A stretch of 33,477 nt of DNA, taken from positions 1 through 33,477 of the forward strand of contig DATLGH010000029.1 in assembly GCA_035540635.1 (NCBI GenBank), given 5' to 3'. This DNA comes from Egibacteraceae bacterium. Its GTDB lineage: Bacteria; Actinomycetota; Nitriliruptoria; Euzebyales; Egibacteraceae. Below, one piece after another: positions 8,362 to 16,316 of the stretch (position 1 is the stretch's first letter; every line of letters starts with the position of its first letter). Both the position numbers and the translations under genes were made by a program. Below the pieces are notes generated by a model. The model did no database searches, was not told the DNA's origin, and saw nothing but the letters and a program-made list of their open reading frames with translations.

Positions 8362-9198
8362 ATGGCGAACCTCGAGGCCTTGCTCGACGACCGACCGGAC
8401 AGCCCGGCGACGAGCTACCGGATACTGCCCTCCCGGACGACCGCGGCGCTGGTCGTGGCGGTGCTCCTCGTCGCGGCAGTGGCGTGGGTGTTCACGGTGC
8501 GCGATGCGATCTCCATGTCGGGGATGATCAACGGCCTCGGGCAGGTCGGCCACCGGATGCCCAACGAGATGGGGGCCGCCGCGTTCCTCCAGATGTGGGC
8601 GGTGATGATGATCGCCATGATGGCGCCGGCCGTGATCCCCGCCGCGCTGGCCCATCGCTTGGTCCTGCGCCACCGCAACGAATCGGCCGTTTCGAGCGCG
8701 GCGTTCGTCGTCGGCTTCCTCGCGGTGTGGGCCCTCGTCGGCATTCTGTACTTCGTGCCCTTCCTCGCCTTCCGTGGCCTCACCGCGGACGCGGCTGGCG
8801 CGTGGTGGCTCCCGGTCGTGGCGGGCGTGACCCTTGTGCTGGCAGGGGGATACCAGTTCACGCGTCAGAAGGCGCACTGCCAGCAGACCTGCTGCACCCC
8901 CGTGACCACCGTGCTGCGCCACGATGCCGGCAAGGGACCGGCGAGCGCGCTCCGCACGGGCGTAGCCCACGGCATCCACTGCCTTGGCTGCTGCTGGGCC
9001 CTTATGGCGGTGCTGCTCGTCGTCGGTCTCATGAACCTCGCCTGGATGGTGGGCTTGAGCCTGCTGTTCGTCGTCGAGAAGCATGCGGCAAGGGCGTTGG
9101 TCGTCGGGCGCGTGATCGGCGCCGGGCTCATCGTCGTGGGGGTGGCGGTCATGGCGAGCCCCGCGCTGCTCCAAGCGGTGTCCGGCGCCGGCGGCTGA
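8362..9198 (+). CDS. DUF2182 integral membrane protein with Cys-rich loop
   Basis: This 278-residue membrane protein has about six to seven hydrophobic segments and the DUF2182 signatures MWAVMMIAMMAPAVIPA and, near the C-terminus, HGIHCLGCCWALMAVLLVVG. A loop between helices carries QKAHCQQTCC, so two cysteine clusters face a putative metal or redox site. The family is annotated as predicted metal-binding membrane proteins and its exact role is not established. GGGGAGGG around 8349 is the ribosome site for ATG 8362. Lying head-to-head with a copper-binding protein, it may work in copper handling; this is context only. A large hairpin follows its stop codon. Confidence 0.82.
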   Translation: MANLEALLDDRPDSPATSYRILPSRTTAALVVAVLLVAAVAWVFTVRDAISMSGMINGLGQVGHRMPNEMGAAAFLQMWAVMMIAMMAPAVIPAALAHRLVLRHRNESAVSSAAFVVGFLAVWALVGILYFVPFLAFRGLTADAAGAWWLPVVAGVTLVLAGGYQFTRQKAHCQQTCCTPVTTVLRHDAGKGPASALRTGVAHGIHCLGCCWALMAVLLVVGLMNLAWMVGLSLLFVVEKHAARALVVGRVIGAGLIVVGVAVMASPALLQAVSGAGG

Positions 9199-9200
9199 GC

Positions 9201-9268
9201 CCGCTGGACGGACGCGGCCGTTCGTCCCCTCCCTTCAGGGGCGCGGCAATGGGGCCTCCGTCCAGCGG
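9201..9268 (+). terminator. Long hairpin after the DUF2182 gene
   Basis: CCGCTGGACGGA (9201-9212) and its exact reverse complement (9257-9268) form a 12-base-pair stem starting three bases after the stop codon. The 44-base loop includes a smaller CCCCT/AGGGG hairpin. There is no T run, so it may be a terminator or an mRNA-stabilising structure. Confidence 0.5.
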
Positions 9269-9298
9269 CGGATCGACGGTGTCCGGGAAACGTCGGTC

Positions 9299-9328
9299 TT
9301 GACGATGGAAAGCCCGGCGTGGCAGTAT
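9299..9328 (+). promoter_or_regulatory. Possible promoter of the SBP56-like gene
   Basis: TTGACG (9299-9304) and CAGTAT (9323-9328) are separated by 18 bases and lie about 90 bases before the SBP56-like start codon. The -35 box is good and the -10 box only fair. Confidence 0.35.
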
Positions 9329-9417
9329 CCCGCTATCTGGCCAGTGACAAGATTTAGCAGGAGGAAGGGAACGGCCGCGCGAGCGGTGGTGACGACAGTG
9401 TCGGGGGGTGGCGGACC

Positions 9418-11250
9418 ATGGTGGGAGTGGGACGCGGGCGCGAATACCGTCGGCGAACGGCCTGGCACCACCTGCTTCTCATGGCGCCGGTCCTGCATCT
9501 ACTGTTTCCCGTCAGTCTGCCGAGCGCCGTTCCTGCACTACCGGACTCCTCGTCACTTGACTCCCCCTCCATCGCTTCGTCGCCCGCGCCGGATTCCGCC
9601 GCGTCCCCCCGCTCGCTGCTGTACGTGTGGGCCGGGCACAAGGGGCGCGCGGCGGCCGTTCCGGACCGGTGGGGAGGCAACGAGTACAACCTCTCCGAGG
9701 GCAGTGACTTCCTCGCGGTGGTGGACGCTGACGGCCGTTCCGCCACCTACGGCAAGGTGCTGCGGACCGTATCGGTCGCGACCCCACCAGGAGTCGGTCA
9801 TGAGGCCCACCACGTCCAGCCCTTCGTCCCGCAGGGGTGCTCGAGCCTCCTGGCCAACGGGCTGTTCACGGACTCCTGGTTCACCTTCGACCTGTCGGAT
9901 CCACTGCGCCCGCGGCTCACCGGTCTCGTCACCGACGGGCAGACAGCGGGGAGCCTGCCTGCGTTCGCGGCCGTGCTGCCGAACTGCGAGGCCCTGGGAT
10001 CGGAGACCGGCGGTCCGCTGCTGGGACCGCACGGCACCCTGATCCGGTTGGACGCTCGCGGCGCCGCCGTGCTGGAGGAGGCTCCCGCGAGCCGGATCCC
10101 CACCGATCTCGCCTGCACGACGCAGTGGGACCCGGTGGCGGCGCCGACCAAGCCCGGCGGCCCGTTCACCCGCAAGACCGACGCCGGCGACTGCCTACCC
10201 GCCAGTCCGCTGGGCCTGTCGGTGCGGACCGACCTCAATACGGTGGTCAGCTCCGACTACGCGGACGCGGCCCGCCTCGCGCTGCCCCTGCCCGCCACCG
10301 CCGACGCCGGCAGGTTCACCGTTCGGCACTACGACCTCGATCCTGCGTGCGCGACGGTGACGCCGCCTCCCCGCACGACCCGGTGCATCGGTGCACCGCG
10401 TGTCGTCATACTCCCCGACGGTCCTCGTGAGGAGATCAACGAGGCCCACGAGGAGAACGTCGCCGTTGAGGGCCTGGCGGCGACCCATGCCCCCGGCCAC
10501 TTGAACCCGACCGGCAAGACACCGGACGGCCACCTACCCAGCCGCGGGGCCTTTGCCGCCACGAGCTGCGGCGGCGCCCTCTACTACACCCCCGACATGA
10601 CGGCTCGACACCCGCGATGGCAGGAGGTCTTCGATTTCAGCGCCGCGGGGGAGGCGGCGCAGCCGAACAGCCGGGTCCCCGCAAGCTGCGTCGGCGGCGG
10701 CGGACTGCTGGTCACCCCCGACAACAGGTACGTGATCGCGTCGATCATCGGGCGCGAGGCCGGACAGACCCGTGCGCCGATCGGCAGGGCAACCGATCCA
10801 CGACCCTTCCCGGGCATGATCGTCATGCTCGACGTCCACCAGCTGGTCCGCGCCGGAGCCATGTTCTCCTGCGCCATCGACCATCCCGACGAGGTGTGGA
10901 GCGGAGGCGCCGAGCCCGACTGCCCGCGCATCGCCAGTGTGCACGTCGTCGACGACCCCACCTCGGGGGGGCCGCACGACCTCGCGCTCGACTACGCCAA
11001 CGGCGGCCGGCGGCTCGCCTACTTCACCTACTTCGTCAGCGAGACCGGCATCGGCGGTGACCTTCGCGCCTGCGTCCTCAGGCTCGCCGACGGGCGCCTG
11101 ATCCGAGACCGGCGCTTCCCTGCCGACGTCGACGGACAGGAGGCGGGCAGCGGGTGCATCAGCTTCGACCGGGCGGACTGGCCGGGCGACCGGGGACCCG
11201 GCGCGGGTCCGGCCAAGCCGCATCACGGGATGTTCCACAACGCTCGCTGA
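9418..11250 (+). CDS. Secreted SBP56/methanethiol oxidase-like beta-propeller protein
   Basis: This 610-residue protein opens with a basic stretch and hydrophobic segment (HHLLLMAPVLHLLFPVSLPS) that is probably a signal peptide, followed by a Ser/Pro linker. The body resembles the selenium-binding protein SBP56 family: LLYVWAGH, SDFLAVVDADG, ATYGKVLRTVSV, GHEAHHVQPF, LLANGLFTDSWFTFDLSDP, then GTLIRLDARGA, SSDYADAARLAL and a C-terminal KPHHGMFHN. SBP56 homologues include methanethiol oxidase, a copper-dependent periplasmic enzyme. The His-rich motifs fit a metal site, but identity appears distant and the enzyme activity is inference. ATG 9418 follows GGGGGGTGG. The gene is downstream of two putative copper proteins. 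The family assignment is moderately sure. Confidence 0.55.
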   Translation: MVGVGRGREYRRRTAWHHLLLMAPVLHLLFPVSLPSAVPALPDSSSLDSPSIASSPAPDSAASPRSLLYVWAGHKGRAAAVPDRWGGNEYNLSEGSDFLAVVDADGRSATYGKVLRTVSVATPPGVGHEAHHVQPFVPQGCSSLLANGLFTDSWFTFDLSDPLRPRLTGLVTDGQTAGSLPAFAAVLPNCEALGSETGGPLLGPHGTLIRLDARGAAVLEEAPASRIPTDLACTTQWDPVAAPTKPGGPFTRKTDAGDCLPASPLGLSVRTDLNTVVSSDYADAARLALPLPATADAGRFTVRHYDLDPACATVTPPPRTTRCIGAPRVVILPDGPREEINEAHEENVAVEGLAATHAPGHLNPTGKTPDGHLPSRGAFAATSCGGALYYTPDMTARHPRWQEVFDFSAAGEAAQPNSRVPASCVGGGGLLVTPDNRYVIASIIGREAGQTRAPIGRATDPRPFPGMIVMLDVHQLVRAGAMFSCAIDHPDEVWSGGAEPDCPRIASVHVVDDPTSGGPHDLALDYANGGRRLAYFTYFVSETGIGGDLRACVLRLADGRLIRDRRFPADVDGQEAGSGCISFDRADWPGDRGPGAGPAKPHHGMFHNAR

Positions 11251-11289
11251 CGCGGCACGAGAGCCACCGCGGCTCACCGGCACACCGCC

Positions 11290-11640
11290 CGCCGAGCATG
11301 CTCGAGACGGTCAAGGGCGGCGCCTCGGGCGGCCAGTGGAGCGTCGGTGCTGCGCAGCTCTTGCCAATCGCCCCAGGCGCGTAGCACCGCCTGTCTCGGG
11401 TCTGGAGAACCGCGAGGTGCTCCTCGACACGCGGGGCGACGTCGAGGGCGGGCGGGGTGGTCAGCAGCGCACGGTGGGCTCGAGCGAACCGGCGGGCCAG
11501 GACGACGAGGTCTCGTCGACGGGGCCGGGGACGAGGCATGCTAGCCGCGCGAGCAGCTCATCGCGCTCGAGCTTTTCGACGGCGACGAGGCCGTGCCCGC
11601 CCGTCGCGCTGTGCCTCCCTCGCGGCGCGGAATCGGCGAT
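11290..11640 (-). pseudogene. Decayed minus-strand gene fragment, unidentified
   Basis: Two minus-strand frames read like parts of one helical, Arg/Leu-rich protein joined by a frameshift near 11520-11540: GLVAVEKLERDELLARLACL in one frame and RRDLVVLARRFARAHRALLT in the next. Neither part has a convincing start, and the plus-strand frames look like shadows. I considered an IS91-type transposase tail but cannot support it. It lies between the SBP56-like gene and another broken gene. Confidence 0.25.
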
Positions 11641-11749
11641 GTGGGCCCGCCGCGCGATCGGCGGGTCGAGGGACGCCTTCACCAGCGGGGGCGCGTTGAG
11701 CGTGCTGGTCGCCGCGCTGGCGATCCGGGCCACGCCCTCGAGGGGCTAG

Positions 11750-12229
11750 CCCTGGTGGCGGACTTCCCCGTGAGGGTCAGCGACCTGTCGGCGTGGGAGA
11801 CCGAAGGGGTGCTGGCCCGCGGCGTCGTCAGCTTGTGGACGGGGGACCCGGCGACCGCCCGCACGAACCTGTCCACGATCGTCAGCGGCCGCGGCCCGTG
11901 GCGGCCCCTGCGGCTGCGCCTGATCAGCCTCGGCTACCTGGCGGGGGCTCGCGTGGCCGACATCCCCAGACCCGCCCGAAGAAGGGCGAGGCGCACGGCA
12001 ACCCCGTGCCATGGCGGTTCGCGCACAAGGCCGAACACGGCGGCGGCGTCACCGCGACGACCTACCGCGTGCCGCACAACGCCATCGCCGTCGGGGACGG
12101 GACGCTGGTTCTCGCCGCCTACGCCTCGGTTCTCCGACGGCGCCCGGTTGGAGGGTGCCTGGGGGGGCCGGGACGCGCTTTGTGAAGAAGGGCAGCTGGG
12201 CGGCCTGGTTCACCCACACCCTCGAATGA
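11750..12229 (+). pseudogene. Decayed plus-strand gene, unidentified, at least two frameshifts
   Basis: A protein-like reading passes through three frames. It runs from VADFPVRVSDLSAWETEGVL and RLRLISLGYLAGARVADIP (to about 11970), through PVPWRFAHKAEHGGGVTATT and VPHNAIAVGDGTLVLAAYAS (to about 12130), to FVKKGSWAAWFTHTLE and a TGA at 12227-12229. The pieces have sensible composition and a natural end, so this was probably one gene, now broken near 11970 and 12135. I recognise no domain. From here to 12398 there is only a Shine-Dalgarno-like GGAGA for the next gene. Confidence 0.35.
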
Positions 12230-12398
12230 GCCCGGCGACGGGGGCGGGCTCGCTCCGCCCCGCCACCCGCCGCTTCAGGATCCGTGAGCTGGTGCAGCGA
12301 TCAGCGCCGCGGCTGCCTGAAGGAGCAGACGGCGCCGCCCGATCGGGAAGCGTGGTGCACCGTTCTCAGGGGCGGCGTCCAAGTGGAGAATCAACGCC

Positions 12399-13610
12399 AT
12401 GGCGGGCGCGCACCTCCACGAAGCGCCGGTCGCTGAGCTGCCGGCGCGGCGACGTTCGACCGGCTCTGCCGGCGAGCGGGTTGCGACGGCCGACCTGCGC
12501 GCCCGCCAGCTGCTCGCCATCCAGCGCCTCGCCGGCAACACCGCCGCCCAGCGGCTGTTGAGGGATCCCCCTGGCCACGCCCCGGGCGCGACCGGCCAGT
12601 CGCTGCCCACCACCGGTCAGCCGCTGGCCCCGGCGCCCATACCCGACCGGCCGATGACCCGAGCGGAGTTCGAGGCGACGATGACCGCTCAGTACGGGCT
12701 CACCGCCGTGCGGACCGGCACGCTCGCGTCGCAGGTGGCGCACCTCAACCACCTCAGCGGTCCCCCGACTCCGGGGGTGCCGCGTACGGGCGACCTCCTC
12801 CAGCAGCTCCTGGCCGGCGGGACCTTGAGCTGGTCGGCGTGGGACCCCGGTCCGGTGTCGGAGGTCTACAACGGGATCGTCCGGGGGTTCGAGGACTTCG
12901 CCCGCGGGATGGGGGGCATCCCTCCTGCCCAGGAGATCGTGTTCTACCAGACGAGCTACAAGACGAGTCCGTCGCCGCCGGGACTCATGCCCGACCACGC
13001 CGAAGGCGCGAGCTACGGCGCGGGCACCCTCACCGTCTACGCGACCTCGACGACCACGCCGAAACGGCTGCCGGTCGGGCGCGACGAGCCCGGCTCGCCC
13101 GCGCACCGGCCGGATCCCGGCGCGGTCGCGAGCATGGCGAACTACGTCGCCCACGAACTCGGCCACGGGCTCCAGGAGGTCGCGCTCACTCCGCCGGCTC
13201 CCGACCCGCAACTGCTGCGCGACTTCCAACGCGCCGTGGGCTGGATCGGCGGCCGGCTGTACGACGTCGGCGATCCATCGGTCCAGCAGGCCGCGGCCGC
13301 GGGCGCGCCGCCACCACCGGGTGCGAGAACCATCACGCGGCACAACTGGGACAGCGGCGGGTGGGGTGAGCAGCCCTTGAGCGACTACATGACGACGTCG
13401 GCGTTCGAGGACTTCCCCGAGGCCGTCATGGCGTTCGTGCGCACCCCGGAGGTGCTCCTCGCGCGCTCGCCTCGTCGCTACGAGTTTCTCCAGCAGCGCC
13501 GCGGCGCCCTCGCCCCTCACCTGCGTGCGGTGGCCCTGCCGGTCCAGCGCCCTCCGCGCCCGCCGGTCGGGGACTTCCCGCTGCCGGTCGGCGACAGGCG
13601 TCACGCCTGA
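12399..13610 (+). CDS. Predicted eCIS-type cargo: zincin metallopeptidase
   Basis: This 403-residue protein has two informative parts. Near residues 44-60, LLAIQRLAGNTAAQRLL matches the short 'LQRxAGNxAVxxLL' segment common at the N-termini of proteins linked to extracellular contractile injection systems, where it is thought to mark loading. Further on, YVAHELGHGLQE carries the HExxH zinc motif, and EDFPEAVMAFVRTPEVLLARSPRRYEFL gives a likely third ligand (Glu) in the style of toxin-like zincins. Between them is a Pro-rich spacer. There is no signal peptide, consistent with loading inside the cell. ATG 12399 follows GGAGA by about 9 bases. No tail, sheath or baseplate genes lie in the window. 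Activity and delivery route are inferred. Confidence 0.62.
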   Translation: MAGAHLHEAPVAELPARRRSTGSAGERVATADLRARQLLAIQRLAGNTAAQRLLRDPPGHAPGATGQSLPTTGQPLAPAPIPDRPMTRAEFEATMTAQYGLTAVRTGTLASQVAHLNHLSGPPTPGVPRTGDLLQQLLAGGTLSWSAWDPGPVSEVYNGIVRGFEDFARGMGGIPPAQEIVFYQTSYKTSPSPPGLMPDHAEGASYGAGTLTVYATSTTTPKRLPVGRDEPGSPAHRPDPGAVASMANYVAHELGHGLQEVALTPPAPDPQLLRDFQRAVGWIGGRLYDVGDPSVQQAAAAGAPPPPGARTITRHNWDSGGWGEQPLSDYMTTSAFEDFPEAVMAFVRTPEVLLARSPRRYEFLQQRRGALAPHLRAVALPVQRPPRPPVGDFPLPVGDRRHA

Positions 13611-13750
13611 CCGCGTGCCGGCACGAGCGTTTCGTTAGCGCATGTGGACGCGACGTCAGCGCCGCTGGCCGCGGTGAGCAGGTCGACGGCGGCGACTGCC
13701 GTGGCCATCGAGTAGGTGTCCGCGACGACGCCGGTGCGGTCTTGCTGGCC
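13601..13750 (-). pseudogene. C-terminal gene fragment, unidentified
   Basis: On the minus strand an open frame without a start runs into TGA 13603-13601 and encodes a plausible peptide (GVVADTYSMATAVAAVDLLT, then ASTCANETLVPARGQA). It converges with the metallopeptidase gene, overlapping it by 10 bases, and is cut on its 5' side by repeat R1. It may be the 3' end of a gene disrupted when the R1/VapBC segment arrived. Identity unknown. Confidence 0.25.
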
Positions 13751-13752
13751 CC

Positions 13753-13816
13753 GGGTCTCAGCGTCCGACCCGTCGACCCGGTCGATCTCGTGTCGTACGG
13801 GATCAGTATGGGATCA
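13753..13816. repeat. R1 repeat, copy 1 (partial)
   Basis: This copy holds the right-hand part of R1: GTCTCAGCG, then CCCGGTCGATCTCGTG and GGGATCAGTATGGGATCA. It lacks the CTGACCTGCGG head found in the other three copies. Its last three bases (TCA) are the reverse complement of the stop codon of the dead vapC copy. Confidence 0.75.
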
Positions 13817-14235
13817 GGCGTCGGCGGGCAGAAGGCGGAAGGCGTTACCGCTCCGCAGCGGCGAGACCGCGCGGAAGTGCCGCTCGTCTGTGCACAGGAG
13901 GTCCACGGTGCGGTACTTACTGGCGAGCGCGACCACGGACGCGTCGGCGAGGCCGATGCCGAGGTCGCTGTAGCGCCTGACCAGTGCCGTTGCCTCGCTG
14001 AGGTCGTCGTCGCCGAACGCGACCAGCGTGTACACCCCGCGTCCACGTCGTCCAGCAGGTCGCACTCGGCGCCCACACCCAGCCGGCGTTGCACGAGGTA
14101 GTCCAGCCCGGCGAGGACGAACGGCGACAGGACGAAGGGTCCGGGGTCGGCCTCGACGACGGCGCGTGCTGCGTCGTGGTTGGCGTCGTCGGGGTCCAGG
14201 AAGGCGTACAGCCCGCCCGTGTCGACCACGATCAC
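13814..14235 (-). pseudogene. vapC: VapC-type PIN toxin, frameshifted copy
   Basis: This reads as the same protein as the intact VapC at 19385-19807 but is broken. From GTG 14235 it encodes MIVVDTGGLYAFLDPDDANH through LLDDVDAG; then one G is missing near 14038, and the rest (VYTLVAFGDDDLSEATALVR, DASVVALASKY, HFRAVSPL) continues in another frame to TGA 13814-13816. It also reads FVLAGLDYL where the intact copy has FVLAELDYL, so a conserved acidic residue of the PIN active site is lost. The GTG overlaps the antitoxin remnant's TGA by 4 bases, as in the intact pair. Confidence 0.85.
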
Positions 14236-14455
14236 CGGCCGAAGCCGTCCTCCAGCAGCTCGTCGACGCGCTGCGAGGTGTTGGTGTGGCGGCTGCGCCC
14301 GAGCGGGCGCGGACGACGGTCAGACGATGTCTCGGCACGGAGCAGACGACGGATCGCCTCGCGGATCAGGTACGAGCGCGTCGAGCCCGCCGCGCCGCTG
14401 TTTGCCGCAGCAGCGCATCGTCGGCCTCGTCGAGGTGGATCGTCGTCTTCCGCAG
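14232..14455 (-). pseudogene. vapB: VapB-type ribbon-helix-helix antitoxin, dead copy
   Basis: The sequence is homologous to the intact antitoxin at 19804-20028. The start codon has become CTG (14455-14453) and a base is missing near 14388-14392, so translation would stop soon after LRKTTIHLDEADDALLRQ. The rest (YLIREAIRRLLRAETSSD, VDELLEDGFGR) is still recognisable in the shifted frame. Confidence 0.82.
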
Positions 14456-14464
14456 CGCCCACGA

Positions 14465-14482
14465 CCATACCTTTACGTATGG
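14465..14482. promoter_or_regulatory. Degenerate VapBC operator
   Basis: CCATAC (14465-14470) and GTATGG (14477-14482) flank six extra bases. In the intact copy at 20044 the same half-sites abut as one 12-base palindrome. This looks like the ancestral operator split by a 6-base insertion. Confidence 0.5.
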
Positions 14483-14493
14483 CAACCTGCGGG

Positions 14494-14544
14494 TTGACAA
14501 CACCCACGCCGCTGGCCTAGCTTGTACTCAACCCATCAGTTGAG
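14494..14544 (+). promoter_or_regulatory. Promoter and ArsR operator of the arsR/SRPBCC operon
   Basis: TTGACA (14494-14499), an 18-base spacer and TAGCTT (14518-14523) form a sigma70-type promoter. Directly after it CTCAAC (14527-14532) and GTTGAG (14539-14544) make a perfect inverted repeat with a 6-base spacer. It covers the likely transcription start and leads into the Shine-Dalgarno GAGGAGG, the position expected for an autorepressor site. Confidence 0.65.
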
Positions 14545-14553
14545 GAGGAGCGG

Positions 14554-14895
14554 ATGGACGAGCCGTTGTCCAAGGTGTTCACCGCACTGGCCGACCCGAC
14601 GCGTCGGGACATCGTTGCGCGGCTGGCCGCCACCGACGCGACCGTCGGGGAGCTCGCCGAGCCGTATGCCGTCAGCGTGCAGGCGGTCTCCAAGCACCTG
14701 AAGGTGCTCGAGAACGCGGGGCTGGTCAGCAAGTCAAAGGTCGCCCAACGCCGTGTGGTACGCCTCGAGGCGGAGGTGCTCGACCTGATGACCGCATGGA
14801 TCGAGCGCTACCGCAAGCGCGCCGAGCAGCGTTACCAGCGCCTGGACGCGGTCCTGGCGAGGATGACCGAGGAGCAGAAGGGACAGGCATCATGA
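14554..14895 (+). CDS. ArsR/SmtB-family winged-helix transcriptional regulator
   Basis: This 113-residue protein is a winged-helix repressor: KVFTALADPTRRDIVARLAA starts the fold, SVQAVSKHLKVLENAGLVSK is the helix-turn-helix with recognition helix, and RRVVRLEAEVL forms the wing. It lacks the ELCVCDL-type metal site of arsenic and cadmium sensors and belongs instead to the group found next to SRPBCC (AHSA1) genes. The stop codon overlaps the next start (ATGA), so both proteins are made together. A perfect dyad at its promoter suggests autoregulation. The signal it senses is unknown. Confidence 0.9.
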   Translation: MDEPLSKVFTALADPTRRDIVARLAATDATVGELAEPYAVSVQAVSKHLKVLENAGLVSKSKVAQRRVVRLEAEVLDLMTAWIERYRKRAEQRYQRLDAVLARMTEEQKGQAS

Positions 14896-15374
14896 CGACG
14901 ACCACACAGGCCGCGATCGAGGCGGACGAGCGGCTGCCGATCATCCGGATCACCCGCGACTTCGCGGCGACTCCCGCGCAGCTGCTCGCGGCGCACACCG
15001 ACCCCGAGCTGTTCGCCCAGTGGATCGGGCCGGACGGCATGGAGACCGAGACCCCCATCTGGGACGCGCGCGACGGCGGCGAGTGGCGGTTCGTGCAGCG
15101 GCGCGACGGGGAGGAGTACGCCTTCCGCGGTTGCTTCCACCAGGTCAGCGAGCACCGGATCGTGCAGACGTTCACGTACGAGGGGGACCCGGACGGCGTG
15201 GCACTGGAGACGCTGACGTTCGAGGACCTCGGCGACGGCCGTACCAGGCTTCATGCGCAGTCGCTGGTCGATTCCTTCGAGGGCAGGGACGCGTGGCTGC
15301 GCTCGGGCATGGAGGTCGGGGTCGACGAGGGGTACGCCAAGCTCGATCGGATGCTGTCCCATGGCGCTGTCTGA
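14892..15374 (+). CDS. SRPBCC (AHSA1-type) domain protein
   Basis: This 160-residue single-domain protein has the START-like helix-grip pattern of AHSA1-type proteins: IRITRDFAATPAQLLAAHTD, LFAQWIGPDG, GGEWRFVQ, YAFRGCFHQVSEHRIVQTFT, LTFEDLGDGRTRLHAQSLV and a final helix GMEVGVDEGYAKLDRML. Such domains bind hydrophobic ligands in a cavity; no ligand can be assigned. It is translationally coupled to the ArsR gene by a 4-base overlap and its 3' end overlaps the next start by 14 bases, so the three genes form a tight operon. Confidence 0.88.
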   Translation: MTTTTQAAIEADERLPIIRITRDFAATPAQLLAAHTDPELFAQWIGPDGMETETPIWDARDGGEWRFVQRRDGEEYAFRGCFHQVSEHRIVQTFTYEGDPDGVALETLTFEDLGDGRTRLHAQSLVDSFEGRDAWLRSGMEVGVDEGYAKLDRMLSHGAV

Positions 15375-15690
15375 CCTCGGCGCGGCTGAGCGGCATCGCC
15401 GGATCGCGGGCGATTGCACCGACCTGGTGCGGGGGGTGGCTCACTGGGACGCCCCCGCACCGGTGGCCGGCTGGGCCGCGCGAGACGTCGTCGAGCACCT
15501 CGTGACCTGGCTCCCGGGGTTCCTCTCGGCAGGCGGTGTCGCGCTGCTCACTGGCTCGGCGGTCGCCGACGGCCCGGTAGCGGCGTGGAGCGTTCACACC
15601 GAGGCGGTGCAGGCCGCGGATGCCGATCCCCAGACCCGGCTGATCGGTTTCATCGGACGCGACCCCTCCTGGCGGCCTGGCACCACATGA
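15361..15690 (+). CDS. Truncated TIGR03086-like (DinB/mycothiol-dependent) protein
   Basis: From ATG 15361 the 109-residue protein resembles the N-terminal half of TIGR03086/maleylpyruvate-isomerase-N proteins: AERHRRIAGDCTDLVRGVAH, GWAARDVVEHLVTWLPGFLS and VAAWSVHTEAVQAAD. Family members are about 180-200 residues and use a later HTWD motif, which is absent here; the reading ends RDPSWRPGTT at TGA 15688-15690. A 3' deletion or frameshift is likely, and a non-functional product is probable. The next 246 bases to the DGPF gene hold no gene, only a promoter-like site. Confidence 0.6.
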   Translation: MALSDLGAAERHRRIAGDCTDLVRGVAHWDAPAPVAGWAARDVVEHLVTWLPGFLSAGGVALLTGSAVADGPVAAWSVHTEAVQAADADPQTRLIGFIGRDPSWRPGTT

Positions 15691-15855
15691 GGTGCAGCCT
15701 GACGCTGAGCTCCGGTTCCGGTAAGCAGCCAGCACTTGGGTCCGCACGGGCCGTTCGAAACGATCACCCGTTCCTCGACGGCCCCCAGCCAGCCCGGCGC
15801 GACGGGAGCGGCTGTCGATCAGCGGGGGCACCCTCGCGGTCGGATTCTGCAAGAA

Positions 15856-15881
15856 TGTCGATCGGTCCGGCCGGGTTTCGT
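15856..15881 (+). promoter_or_regulatory. Putative ECF42 promoter before the first DGPF gene
   Basis: TGTCGA (15856-15861) and TTTCGT (15876-15881) are spaced 14 bases apart and lie about 55 bases before ATG 15937. A nearly identical pair precedes the second DGPF gene. TGTCGA is the -35 element I recall for ECF42 sigma factors, and such a gene sits downstream. Confidence 0.6.
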
Positions 15882-15936
15882 GGGGAGGGTGGAGGGCCCA
15901 GCATGAGGCGGCCCGCACACCACAGGAGCAGCCACC

Positions 15937-16293
15937 ATGACGCAGTTTCTGTTGTCCGTGTACTACCCGGAAGGCGCCACCCAGCCCCCGCCGGCAGAGC
16001 TCGAGCAGATCATCCGCGACACCGAGGTGTTTCACGAGGAGGCGAAGGCCGCCGGCGTGTGGGTGTTCGGAGGCGGGCTCCACGACGCGAGCAGCGCGAC
16101 GGTCGTGAACGTGCGCGGCGGACAGGTGCTCACCACGGACGGGCCGTTTGCGGAGACGAAGGAGCAGCTGGGCGGGTTCAGCGTCCTCGACCTGCCCGAT
16201 CTCGACGCCGCGCTCGCGTGGGCGGAGAAGGCGTCGCGGGCGACGACCTGCCCGATCGAGGTGCGGCCCTTCCAGAACGGCGCGGGGACATAG
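15937..16293 (+). CDS. YCII-related DGPF-domain protein 1
   Basis: This 118-residue protein shows the family pattern: QFLLSVYYPEG, AAGVWVFGGGLHDASSATVV, the name-giving TDGPFAETKEQLGGFSVLDL, DAALAWAEKA and a final IEVRPFQ. DGPF/YCII proteins are small ferredoxin-fold proteins of unknown biochemical role, commonly encoded beside ECF42 sigma factors, as here. GGAGCAGCC precedes the start. It is clearly paralogous to the next gene. Each has its own promoter-like site, pointing to induction by the downstream sigma factor. Confidence 0.92.
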   Translation: MTQFLLSVYYPEGATQPPPAELEQIIRDTEVFHEEAKAAGVWVFGGGLHDASSATVVNVRGGQVLTTDGPFAETKEQLGGFSVLDLPDLDAALAWAEKASRATTCPIEVRPFQNGAGT

Positions 16294-16316
16294 CGCACGA
16301 GAATTTCCCTGGCCAG

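Noticed and set aside
11290-12229. eCIS structural genes next to the effector-like protein
   Set aside because: The readable peptides do not resemble sheath, tube, baseplate or DUF4157 proteins; they are left unidentified.
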